This document shows, one piece after another, positions 11,145 through 20,364 of a stretch of DNA of 64,000 nt. Origin of the DNA: Deroplatys truncata (Eukaryota > Arthropoda > Insecta > Mantodea > Mantidae); contig CM060983.1 in NCBI GenBank assembly GCA_030765065.1, positions 46,994,067 through 47,058,066 on the forward strand, in the 5' to 3' direction. Each line of letters starts with the position of its first letter. Positions within the stretch are counted from its first letter, which is position 1. The translations under genes and the position numbers were made by a program. The notes below the pieces were generated by a model, which was given only the letters and a program-made list of their open reading frames with translations, searched no databases and was not told the origin of the DNA.

Positions 11145-11690
11145 GTGGGATGGTTCAGGCAGCAACGTCTGTGGAAGTTCTGGGTTCGATCCCAGGTGAC
11201 CGCACACTCTGCACCATGGGTTCTTTGTGGCTTCCCCGGGTCGTCAGACAAATGCAGGGTGGTTCATCTTTTATCACGGTTCTTCTCCAACTCATTTCCT
11301 GTGCCCATCATCTTCCCTGTCGTCTCTTTCAGGGTTGTAGGTCAAGCGGCGATATTCCACGGTTTGCTGCAGGATGGTGGCTTGCGTATGTAGAGATTTC
11401 TTCCCTGGCGTCGCTGCGGGGACTGTTGAGCAAGATGTCTCCTCCGAGTGGGCTTTTTCCCGGACGGCCCGCAGGAGGTTGGTGACTTGTGGGCGGGCCC
11501 AAATAGCGTAGGATGCGTTACCTCTGGAAACGTTAGGGACCCCATCTATATTTACGCCAGTCATCATCTAAATCTGGTCGACCTTCGGGTCTCTCCCCTC
11601 ATTCTTCCCTCCTGGGGGTCACTGGTAGAAACACAACGGTCCGACTAGTCTGAGTGCATGCTCTGCCTCGGTTTCGGGAGCCCCCTCCTT
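11145..11690 (+). mobile_element. SINE-B, near-complete copy
   Basis: The tRNA-like head includes GGATGGTTCAGGCAG and the B box GGGTTCGATCCCAGG. The body carries CCATGGGTTCTTTGTGGCTT, GTGCCCATCATCTTCCC and CAGGGTTGTAGG, shared with copies at 27715, 57558 and 62398. The 3' end, CTCTGCCTCGGTTTCGGG then CCCCCTCC, matches the 57558 copy. Flanks TTTAAATTTATG and TTTAATTCGTATG may be a degraded target duplication. Long open frames here are artefacts of GC-richness. Confidence 0.75.
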
Positions 11691-12469
11691 TAATTCGTAT
11701 GTTTACCCTCTCTTTATCGATATTAATTTTCTTTAAACACTTATACTCAATCTCGCACTATACTGATGTGCATAAAATGTGGCACATAATGAAACCAACT
11801 GTTTTGTTGGTACTGACAAATCTAGCCCCACTCACTGTCAGCGTGACCACCTCTGTTTCTTGTGCATAATTCTGGGCTGGCAGGGTACTTTACCTCCCCC
11901 AAAATATGGGCGAACTGCCGAAGGATAACATTATTAGCTACTTGTGTATGTGCTCACTAACGGAGTACCGTTAAAGAAATCCATTGAATTTTGGCACAAA
12001 AATAGAGTATAGGTAATATAATAAAAACATAGAATTAATGTCGCTGATGAAATCTCTCACATATAGGACTTCAGTATAAACACTGGACGCTCACACGGAT
12101 TTTGCGTCTGGGTGCCGTGCAAGCAGTCTTCGCTTCTTAAATCCGTATTCCTGTTAACCTGTACATAAAATATAACAAAATTAGCTCTTACCTCATAGCA
12201 AATGATGGAACATTCGTCAGAAAAATCACTATCGAAACTGGCACAAAAACTTGGGCTTTCACTCACTTCTGCACATACAACAGTTAAAACCTTCAAAATG
12301 CACGCGTGTTCATAATTTAAAACCGGGTGGTCCCGTAGTAAGTGCGTGTTATGCGAGTGATTTCTGACGTCAGTGACTGAAGGATTAATTGACCCTCAGC
12401 TTGTGCTCTTTACAGACGAGGCGTAGTTCCATCTAGCGGGGCATGTGAACATTCAAAACACACTCATTT
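11691..12469. other. Unannotated spacer
   Basis: No gene, RNA or repeat recognised. The last four bases, ATTT, are the left target duplication of the following LTR1. Confidence 0.4.
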
Positions 12470-13460
12470 TGAACAAGTTATTGTTTTTGGAGTTTATTTA
12501 TTTATTTCTCTCCACGTATGGACGTCAATTTGAAGTAGTGGTACTGTTGTTGAAGTTTGCACCACGCTTTGGGCGTTAATTTGAAATAGATTGTTTGTTA
12601 CGTAATAGGCTGCTACGTATGAGAAGACAATTTGAAGATATATTTTTGTTGTTACACTTTAAGTTTAATACTATTATATTAACTTTGTTATTATACTGGT
12701 TCTATAGATAGTATTTATGTTTGTTTTTTGCCTCGGCTGCTTCAGTATTACTTTAGAGACACGTTTCTCTTAATCAGGGCGTGGTAGGACAAGAATGTAG
12801 GCTTACACACCTTGTAAGTTTAAATTCACTTCTTTTTATTAATCCTTGACACAAATTAAATAGCACTACACTGATATCAAGAGCTGTGAGATTCTTTTAT
12901 TTAATACTTGCACTTTGTTATCGCGTGTACATAATTTTCGTTTCACACGAATACGTAATATTTCTTTAGAGAACACATCTTCCATCCGATCACTACCAAG
13001 GTCTGCGGGCAACTGAACATATTTCAACCGTCCAAACCCGTAAACATTTGTATTTCAAGTCTCTGATTGGCTAAACCTAGTCCAATAGAATATCTGCACT
13101 TTAGTAAAGCTTTTTTTCTAGCTGTTGATTGGCTATTTTTAAACTGTCACAAAATTTACATTATCGTTGCTCTAATCATGACTAGTAACATTTAAAATCT
13201 CAAACTCATTATTGCCTCAAAGTTACCTCATTGTTAGCAACTTTAAACTTTTTATTCTCACAGCTCTTACCTATTAAACTACGTAATGCATTCACATAAC
13301 ATTATTAAACATGTTTACAATAATATAAGCATATGCAATGACTGTTACATACAATTTTTTACAAATTATTACATACATATTGCTTCAAAGCAGGCTCTTA
13401 TTGAATTTACATATTATATAAATTTAATTGAAATTATTCAATGTTAAAAATACTGCCTCA
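12470..13460 (-). mobile_element. Solo LTR, family LTR1
   Basis: This 991-bp minus-strand copy is flanked by exact ATTT duplications (12466-12469 and 13461-13464). It has the same TG...CA ends and CCAAT-box block (near 13065-13140) as its sisters. Its 3' tandem part includes three units of about 45-55 bp, each with an ACGTATGG or ACGCTTTGGGCG core followed by AATTTGAAGTAG. No internal region is present. Confidence 0.8.
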
Positions 13461-13479
13461 ATTTGTATTACAGCTAGAA

Positions 13480-13800
13480 GTTTCTTCCGGTTTTATGAAC
13501 CGTGGTCTGTTGGAGTTTTGATGTCCAGACGTTTCGTCCACACCTGCGGTGGACATCATCAGTGGCGTGGTCTAAGTCTTTTTGGTGAGGGTTCAAGCAC
13601 AACAGAATCGATGGCTGGAGGTGCTGTATTTATACCAAGTCCGCTCACAGGGTATTGGCCCGCCCGGAGCGAGGTGTGTGTACTCACTGGGCGCTATGAT
13701 CATTGATTGGTTAGCGTGATTTCTCCGTGTTACTACTCGTTTTGTATGCTCAAGTATCGGATACCAGGTTTTGTTCAGTTTGAGCGCTCATAGTCCCCGT
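13480..13800 (-). mobile_element. Penelope-like element long-repeat fragment
   Basis: The segment contains a hammerhead ribozyme on its minus strand (13521-13566). It is followed on the plus strand by GGTGCTGTATTTATACC and GGTATTGGCCCGCC, which resemble the long terminal-type repeats of Penelope retroelements. Known: Penelope-like elements commonly carry hammerhead motifs in these repeats. No Penelope RT or GIY-YIG frame is visible nearby, so only the repeat remains. The family call rests on the ribozyme and my recollection of such repeats. Confidence 0.6.
13521..13566 (-). ncRNA. Hammerhead ribozyme, type I, minimal stem III
   Basis: Read on the minus strand: CTGATGA at 13562-13556, then stem II GTCCAC (13554-13549) pairing with GTGGAC (13541-13536) around a CGCAGGT loop, then GAAA (13535-13532), then CGTC with predicted cleavage after the C at 13528. 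Stem I starts with CCA (13565-13563) pairing with TGG (13527-13525). All conserved core bases are present. One extra T lies between the CTGATGA box and stem II. Stem III is only AC/GT without a loop, so self-cleavage would probably need a dimer, as proposed for Penelope ribozymes. Activity is not tested. Confidence 0.75.
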
Positions 13801-13804
13801 CCTG

Positions 13805-14095
13805 CTTTACGTCTGCGAGACCTGGGACATGGCCGCAGACTCCAATCTGCTGCTACCGCAACGGGTGCAGAATAGGAGCCTTCGGGCTATCTATTCTGTA
13901 AACCGCTCCTTTCCCGCGAGACTGTTTCACGAAGCCTCATTTCTTCCTTACGTGAAGGATGGAATTAGGCGTCGGGCCGTAAAATTTTACGGCAGTTGCC
14001 ACACCATCGTTCAGTCTCTTAGGGATTATCACCCCAGAACACGCCGCTTGAGGCGCCATCGGCTTTCCCGCATGGCATGCGAGCATATCCGGTAA
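13805..14095 (+). pseudogene. LINE ORF2 C-terminal fragment (Jockey/CR1-like)
   Basis: The frame opens VLLYVCETWDMAADSN just upstream of an ATG at 13829. It continues with LPQRVQNRSLRAIYSVNR and then FLPYVKDGIRRRAVKFYGS, followed by HPRTRRLRRHRL. This pattern (PVLLY..W, LQ..QN..LR.I, basic tail) is the end of ORF2 in many insect LINEs such as Jockey or CR1. RT and endonuclease domains are absent. The fragment directly follows the Penelope-type repeat on the opposite strand. Confidence 0.65.
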
Positions 14096-14642
14096 CAACG
14101 CAGCACCTCCACCAGCAGCTAAGGCTGAGCTCCTATACAATCCCTTCAAGAGTAGCTTGGACTTCAAAATTACTACTCCTATACCTTGAAAAATGAAAAA
14201 CTACTAACACCAGCGGTGCATAAAGGCCGTTGCACCATGACTGGCAATCGTTGAGGAACAAACTTTGTTACCTCCTTTCTCTCCCCTACAAAAACCTCAA
14301 CCGCCACCCTGCAACCGCCATATCGAGTCAATACGTGGTTAAGCCCTAATTAGGGCAGGTACACGCCTGGCACAACTTCGGGTTGCCCTCAGGCCGCCAA
14401 TATGTCGTCATCGTAGTGTTCAAGTGATTAGGGTGTTTGAAGATTTCAATTGCTCTTCTCGTTGTGGTCTGACATGGTAATGCCATATTGAAGAAAGAGC
14501 AGTTGTCTCATTGTATGAATTATATGTTCCCCGTCGGCACATATTGCATTTGCTGCGACCGTCTACTTGCCCGCCTGATGCACCCGGCAGCATCTCTTGT
14601 GTTCAGAGAGCCGGATGTTGACAGTTTTTGGAGTGTTACCTA
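14096..14642 (+). other. Possible LINE 3' untranslated region; no gene
   Basis: The sequence follows the LINE tail without a clear break, contains no coding motif and lacks an obvious poly-A end. It could be LINE 3' UTR that continues beyond the Tc1 insertion at 14643. This is inference from position only. Confidence 0.35.
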
Positions 14643-15643
14643 CACTATGTGATCAAAAGCATCCGGACACCGGCTCAAACATACGTTTATCATCTTAGGT
14701 GCGTACATGCACAAAAGCGTACATGCCGATCTCGTCTGTTGAATGACGAGGGTCGTAAAGAGTAATATGCAGACATCTATCCAGACCATCACAGAGGAAT
14801 TCCAAACTGCATCAGCATCCACTCCAAGTACAATGACAGTTAGGCGTAAGGTGAGAAACTTTGGATTCCATGGTCGAGCGGCTGCTAGTAAGCCACACAT
14901 CACGCAGGAAAATGTCAAACGACGCCTCGCTTGGTGAAAGGAGCGTCAATATTACACAATTGAACAGTGGCAAAACGTTGTGTAGAGTAACGAATCACGG
15001 TACACAATGTGGCGATCCGATGGCAGGGTGTGGGTATGGCGAATTCTCGGTGAACGTCATCTGCCAGCGTGTGTAGTGCCAACAGTGAAATTCGGAGGTG
15101 ATTGTGTTATGGTGTGGTCGTGTTTTTCCTGGAGGGAGCTCGCACCCCTTGTTGTTTTGCGTGGCACGATTACGGCGCAGACCTACATTGATATTTTAAG
15201 CATCTTCTTGCTTCTCACTGTTGAAGAGCAATTCGGGGATGGCGATTGCATCTTTCAACACGATCGAGCACCTGTTCATACTGCACGGGCTGTGGCGAAG
15301 TGGTTACACGAGAATAACATCCCTGTAATGGACTGGGCTGCACAGAGTCCTGACTTGAATCCTATAGAACACCTTTGGGATGTTTTGGAACGCCAACTTC
15401 ATGCCAGGCCTCATCGACCTACATCAATACCTCTCCTCAGTTCCGCACTCCGTGAAGAATGGGCTGCCATTCCCCAAGAAACCTTACAGCACCTGATTGA
15501 AACTATGCCTGCGAGAGTGAACGCTGTCATCAGGGCTAAGGGTGGGCCAATACCATATTGCCTTCCAGCATTACCGATGGAGAGCGCCACGAACTTGTAC
15601 GTCATTTTCAGTCAGGTGTCGGGATACTTTTGATCACGTAGTG
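14643..15643 (+). mobile_element. Tc1-type DNA transposon, internally shortened
   Basis: The element is flanked by TA (14641-14642 and 15644-15645). The terminal inverted repeats match at 26 of 29 positions (left arm starts CACTATGTGATCAAAAGC, right arm reads CACTACGTGATCAAAAGT in reverse). Length is 1001 bp, against about 1.3-1.7 kb for active Tc1 elements. The first DNA-binding helix-turn-helix is missing, so the left TIR runs almost directly into the second binding domain. It carries a dead transposase gene and cannot move by itself. Confidence 0.9.
14743..15633 (+). pseudogene. Tc1-family DD34E transposase, inactivated
   Basis: One reading frame spans this region with in-frame stops at 14935-14937 (TGA) and 14983-14985 (TAG). 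The N-terminal part retains the second Tc3-type HTH region (STMTVRRKVRNFGFHGR). The first catalytic position reads SNESRY, so the expected Asp is Asn (14989-14991). The second, FQHDRAPVHTA, keeps Asp, and SPDLNPIEHLW keeps Glu. Thirty-four residues separate that Asp and Glu, the DD34E spacing. A C-terminal segment with REEWAAIP and MPARVNAVI is intact. The enzyme would cut and join at TA sites in the nucleus; this copy cannot. Confidence 0.9.
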
Positions 15644-15645
15644 TA

Positions 15646-16004
15646 TGTATACCGCATCGCAGGAGCAACGGATCTGGTAGACGCTGGCGGAGTGTGCGTG
15701 TCCCTGGGGTCTTTGGCCGAGCGTAACCAAGTATTTATCTGTCTAGTAGGCTTAATATGGTCTAAAGTTGTGACGCTCAAGTAGGCGTCCAATTATGTCG
15801 GTGATATTTTTAAACTATAGCAGGAAAGCAATGCCTTTGCTCTTGGGCAGATCTTATTCATGGTTGGCAGGGATAGGTCTAAGTGGGCGTGTGGCTCAAA
15901 ACCCCAGCAGACCATGCCTTATGAACTCGGAAGAAACTTCTAGCTATAATTCTGACTCCGTCCGGCCGTGATAGCTTCTGACTACTCACACTTATTGATG
16001 CTCT
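15646..16004. other. Unannotated spacer
   Basis: No gene or repeat recognised. It may continue the sequence into which the Tc1 element inserted. Confidence 0.35.
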
Positions 16005-16322
16005 GAAAATTCACATTGTGCAGAGGAATTTCCTCTTTATGATAGGAAAATTGGGGTTTGGTGAGCGAATACCGCATCTCGCATAATCGATCCGATTTGT
16101 TACGAGAGAACAGTAAATGTTGAGAGGTACCCATAATGACATTTTCGCCCATTTTTCAATCAACTAACGGAAGAAGAAAAGTTATATTCGTGGTTTCAGC
16201 AAGATTCCGCTACTGCTCATACAACAAAGGAGTTCATGGATACAACTATGAATGAGCTTGAAGATAAAGTAATTAAAGGGTTTCACTTTAAGTTTAAAGG
16301 AGTAGTAAACAAAACCACATAA
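16005..16322 (+). pseudogene. Relict DDE transposase fragment, second insect family
   Basis: A single frame with stops at about 16062 and 16134-16139 reads EEFPLYDRKIGVW, then NVERYP, then FFNQLTEEEKLYSWFQQDSA followed by TAHTTKEFMD. The QQD-AT-AHT string is the second catalytic Asp context of a common insect transposase group in the Tc1/mariner superfamily. The N-terminal DNA-binding part and third catalytic residue are missing, and no terminal repeats were found. It is an old, truncated copy unrelated in sequence to the Tc1 element just upstream. Confidence 0.65.
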
Positions 16323-16681
16323 CAAGAGAACACCTCATTGGCTGACGGGCAAACTACAATTTTACCCGCTTAGTATGTCATCTCTTCCTCTACATAACAG
16401 TTCGGTTCAAATCGTAACTTCTGCAGAGGAATTAAAGAAAAACCATTATTGCTTAATTTATGAAACAAAATGTATTTGTTTAGATTCACCTACACATAAA
16501 TGAACCGTTATAGCAGAGGGTTTAAGAGGCTATGCACTGGCACTGCATTACATTTCCGGATAAGCCTCAGTGTACAGTCGAGTACAAAAAAGTGGCGATG
16601 CTTTTGGTTACTTTTAGTGTTTTACATCCTTTAATGTTGGCCAAATCTCTTCATTATTTGTGCTTCACTCCTGCCTTGGAT
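16323..16681. other. Unannotated spacer
   Basis: No gene or repeat recognised. GGAT at 16678-16681 may be the left target duplication of the next LTR1. Confidence 0.4.
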
Positions 16682-17538
16682 TGAGGCAGTATTTTAACAC
16701 TTAAATGATTTCAGTCTAATTATATAATATATATAATTCAATAACAGCCCGCCTTAAAGCAATATGTGTATGTAATAATATATAAAAGTGTATATTACAG
16801 TCATTGTATATGTTTATAGTATTGTATACATGTGTAACAATGTTATGTGAATTATTACGTAATTTAATAATGTAGGAGCTGTGAGAATAATAGGTTAAAT
16901 GAGGTAACAATGAGGCAACCTTAGGCAATAATGAGTAAGGAAGTAATAATGCTACTAGTCATTCTTGGAGGAAGCAATAATGTAATTTTTGAGACAGTAA
17001 AAATTGCCAATCAACAACCAGAAAAAGCTTTAGTTAAATGAAAGTATTCTATTGAATTAGGATTAGCCAATCAGAGACTTTAAATACAGAAATTTACAAA
17101 TGTGGCGGTAGAAATCAAGTCAATTGCTTGTAGATAGCGTTTTTAACCGGACGCTAGATACGCATTCGTGTGAGACAAAAATAGTTTACGTGTTAAAAAG
17201 TGCAAGTAATTAATAAAAGGAGTGAAGTAAAATTATAATCTGTGTAAGCCTACATTCTTCAGTCGCACCACAACCCTACTAAGACATCTATGTCTCTAAC
17301 AATAATACTGACGCAGGCGAGCCAAACTAAATACATAATATTTAAAGAAATAGTCAAATTACAAAGTTAATATTTTTAAATTTTGGGACGAAGGCTACCG
17401 GGTACCATACATGCGGTTGCAACTACTTCAAGTTCGGCTCCCCAACAGTTGAAATATAATACAACTCCTTCAATACAACCTACTACAAATTGACGCCCAA
17501 AACGTGGGGCAAATAATGTAAAGATACTAACTACTTCA
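16682..17538 (+). mobile_element. Solo LTR, family LTR1
   Basis: This 857-bp plus-strand copy begins TGAGGCAGTATTTTAACAC and ends CTACTTCA. GGAT on the left and GGGT on the right form a 4-bp duplication with one mismatch. CCAAT/ATTGG boxes lie at about 17005-17085 and AATAAA at about 17211. A unit GACGCCCAAAACGTGGGGC at about 17491-17510 resembles a tRNA-Lys primer-binding site but is inside the LTR. Confidence 0.75.
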
Positions 17539-17542
17539 GGGT

Positions 17543-18774
17543 GAACCATCCAATTTGTTTTAACCAAAGTCCGATACGCTAGCATTATCATATGAAGAAA
17601 GGTCAGGTCTAGTTGGGCGATGAAAGGGGTGGAGAATCGGTATCTGTCACCTGAATGGTTGAAACAATATGCCTCCCAAAGACTGTCTATGATAGACCCT
17701 GAATGGGTCCGGCTCTTATTGGTTCGGCATTCAAGCTTTAACTTGTGTAACCAAATGAGGGATGGAAGGTGCGGCAGAGGCGTGTTAATTATTGATTGCC
17801 AACTTAAACCACGGTTCCTCATATCAGCACATTTTTTGCACCTGACTGTACTTTCGCAACATGTTGAGAAAATATTACTTCCGAGGATGTCATGGCTGAG
17901 AATTCTCTTTCACTGAGGCAAACATAAACGTGGAAAATGGTAAGAAGACCGTTTTATTGTGTTAAACGCTTAACAAATTCTACGGAAAGTACCCACCTTT
18001 AATCAGTGAAGAGACTGTTTTTAGCAATAATTGAACTTCCGTTGTTAGTGATACATAATTTTTTCTCGGATTGCATGGATTGCGTTTGTTTTCCTTTGTG
18101 TTTTCTAACCTATTGTGATCATTATTTTCTTAATCCTTTATAGCCTGGTGTAATATATTCGTTATATTATGTAAAGTTTTGGGGTTTGGTACTTTTAATA
18201 GGCTGGTTTTTCTAATTCCATATTATACTATCCTTTAACAATAAATTTAGGCTACCTATAGTGTTTAATATTGTAAAAATATTAGTATTTTTGCAATAAA
18301 ACTGTTGTGTTTTTTAATAATATAGAGCAAACTCCATGCAGCTGCAGTGAAATGTACCCCTGTCAGCATCCAAACTTGCCATGAGACCGATTATTTTACT
18401 TGGGCCCTCCCCTTCCTTTACTACAAACACATTTGACTGCAATCGCTCGCAACACTTGGCTTTTAATGGATGGCCAGTCCATTTCGTATCACACTAACGA
18501 TCATGGCTTCGGTTATTGTGCCGCTAAAAGGGAAATAAAAGCCGTTTTGGGAATTAGAGGAAGAGCGGCATATGTAGCAAAATAATTCATGCCAAAGAGG
18601 GATTAACTCGTTGACCATAAAACGCTAAAGCAAAAATGGTATACTGATATCAGTCATTGAATGAATGACTTCTAAAGTCTGAAGTTAAGAACTGTGTAAT
18701 CCAGTACCTATAATCACAGATGCCGAACTTCCAGGTACCATTTTTATTTGCCTACACTTAGTAATATGTATTGG
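17543..18774. other. Unannotated spacer, no convincing gene
   Basis: Open frames of about 100-150 codons occur on both strands near 17380-17920 but overlap each other, extend into the LTR and show no domain. Poly-A-signal-like AATAAA motifs occur near 18240 and 18295. I see no repeat family here. Confidence 0.4.
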
Positions 18775-18778
18775 AAGT

Positions 18779-19760
18779 TGAAGTAGTTGTATTATTATTT
18801 TTACGTTGTTATTTTTGCCCCACGCTTTGGGCGCCAATTTGAAATAGGTTTGGTTTCTGCCCCACGTATGGAAAGTCAGTTTGAAGATTATTTATTATAT
18901 TTCGACTGCTAGGGAGCCGAACTTGAAGTAGTTGCAACCGCACGTATGGTAAAAAGTTTCCGGTAGCCTTCGCCCCAAGTTTAAAAAATATTAACTTTGT
19001 TTCTTTAAATTATATTTGCCTCGGCTGCGTCAGTATTTATTTTTTTAGAGACATGAATTTCTTAACAAGGTTTGTGGTGCGACTGAAGAATGTAGGCTTG
19101 CACAGATTATAATTTTTACTTCACTCCTTTTTATTAATCCTTGACACGATTTAAATAACACTTCACTGATATAGAGAGCTGTGAGATTCTGTTATTAATT
19201 ACTTGCACTTTTTAACACGTAAAACTATTTTTGTCTCACAGGAATACGTATTAAACTTCTCGAGGACACATCTCGCGTCCGGTTAGGAACACTGTCTACA
19301 AGCAACATGTCCAGTTATGAGCGCTGTCTACAAGCAACTGACTTCATTTCTACCGCCTAAATTTGTAAATTTCTGTATTTCAAGTCTGTGATTGGCTATT
19401 CGTAATCCAATAGAATACTTTTATTTAACTTAAGCCTTTTTTTCTGGTTGTTGATTGGCTATTTTATAAATTGTAACAAAAATTACATTATTGTTGCTCC
19501 AAGAATGACTAGTAGCATTATTACACTTTCTTACTCATTATTGCCTCAAGGTTATCTCATTGTTACCTCATTCACAGCTCCTACATTATTAAATTACGTA
19601 ATAAATTCACATAACATTATTGAACATGTATACAATAATATAAACATATACAATGACTGTAATATACACTTTTTGTATATTGTTATATACACATATTGCT
19701 TTAAGACGGGCTGTTATATAATTTGACTAAAATCATTTAAATGTTAAAAATGCTGCCTCA
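18779..19760 (-). mobile_element. Solo LTR, family LTR1
   Basis: This 982-bp copy is flanked by exact AAGT duplications (18775-18778 and 19761-19764). Plus-strand 18817-18836 reads GCCCCACGCTTTGGGCGCCA, close to the 3' end of insect tRNA-Lys and followed by further degenerate units. The CCAAT block is at about 19385-19470. No internal region is present. Confidence 0.85.
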
Positions 19761-19764
19761 AAGT

Positions 19765-20145
19765 TTAGGTTGTAAGGCAAAATATAGGAATAAGACATGA
19801 AATGTTTAAAACCTGAAGGTCCCCAAGTTGGTCAATGTACTGTATTCGCATTCTGTCCGAAGCTTTCCTCTCGCGGGTACTTAGTTCCCGTCATCCCCCA
19901 CGTGGTGCTGTCATGTGCTCGGCGGAGAAGTTTATTTACTTCTACTTTCAACTTAGAGTGAAAAAAGGTTTACGCTCGTGTGTGTGTGTGTCCCTTTCAC
20001 TCCCCAAATCTTAACAGTCTGTGATATTCAGTCTGTGAGAGAGAATAAGATTTTAATTAAGACGACGGAGAGCAGAGAAATGTGATGATTATAGAACGAG
20101 GATGGAGGAAGAGGAGGAAAGGAGAGAATACGACGGTGATGGTAG
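19765..20145. other. Unannotated spacer with a short GT run
   Basis: A short GT microsatellite lies near 19977-19991. The plus strand becomes strongly purine-rich (GGAGGAAGAGG-type) from about 20060 onward. No gene recognised. Confidence 0.4.
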
Positions 20146-20364
20146 TGTTGGGGTGCAGGTTTACCATTATTGGAGGAGTGGCCAGCAGTTTCGCCATATT
20201 TGGAGGAGCAGCTAGCAGGTTTGCCATTGGAGGAGTTTGGGAGGGATAGTAAGTGGAGCTATGCTGATGTTAAGATTCATGGAGGCGTAAAGTTGTTATT
20301 GTTATTAATAGGAGGGGAATTTGGGAGTTTATGTAGGTTGGAGGTGGAGTTGGTGTTAGAATAA
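20146..20364 (+). CDS. Short open frame with 10-residue repeats; doubtful gene
   Basis: Three 30-bp units at about 20156-20245 keep one frame and encode AGLPLLEEWP, AVSPYLEEQL and AGLPLEEFGR-type repeats. The frame is open from after a stop at 20143-20145 to a stop near 20362. The only ATG is at 20170, inside the first repeat. The rest reads KWSYADVKIHGG and a leucine-rich tail. I do not recognise the protein. It could be an exon remnant or a chance frame in a purine-rich repeat. Confidence 0.25.
   Translation, partial: CWGAGLPLLEEWPAVSPYLEEQLAGLPLEEFGRDSKWSYADVKIHGGVKLLLLLIGGEFGSLCRLEVELVLE

Noticed and set aside
11024-11485. 153-codon plus-strand open frame
   Set aside because: Most of it lies in SINE-B sequence that recurs at 27715, 57558 and 62398.
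17376-17822. 148-codon minus-strand frame
   Set aside because: Half lies within LTR1 and no domain is recognisable; an opposing frame overlaps it.
8711-19760. LTR1 pairs as flanks of one complete retrotransposon
   Set aside because: Each copy has its own different 4-bp duplication and there is no gag-pol between neighbouring copies, so they are independent insertions.
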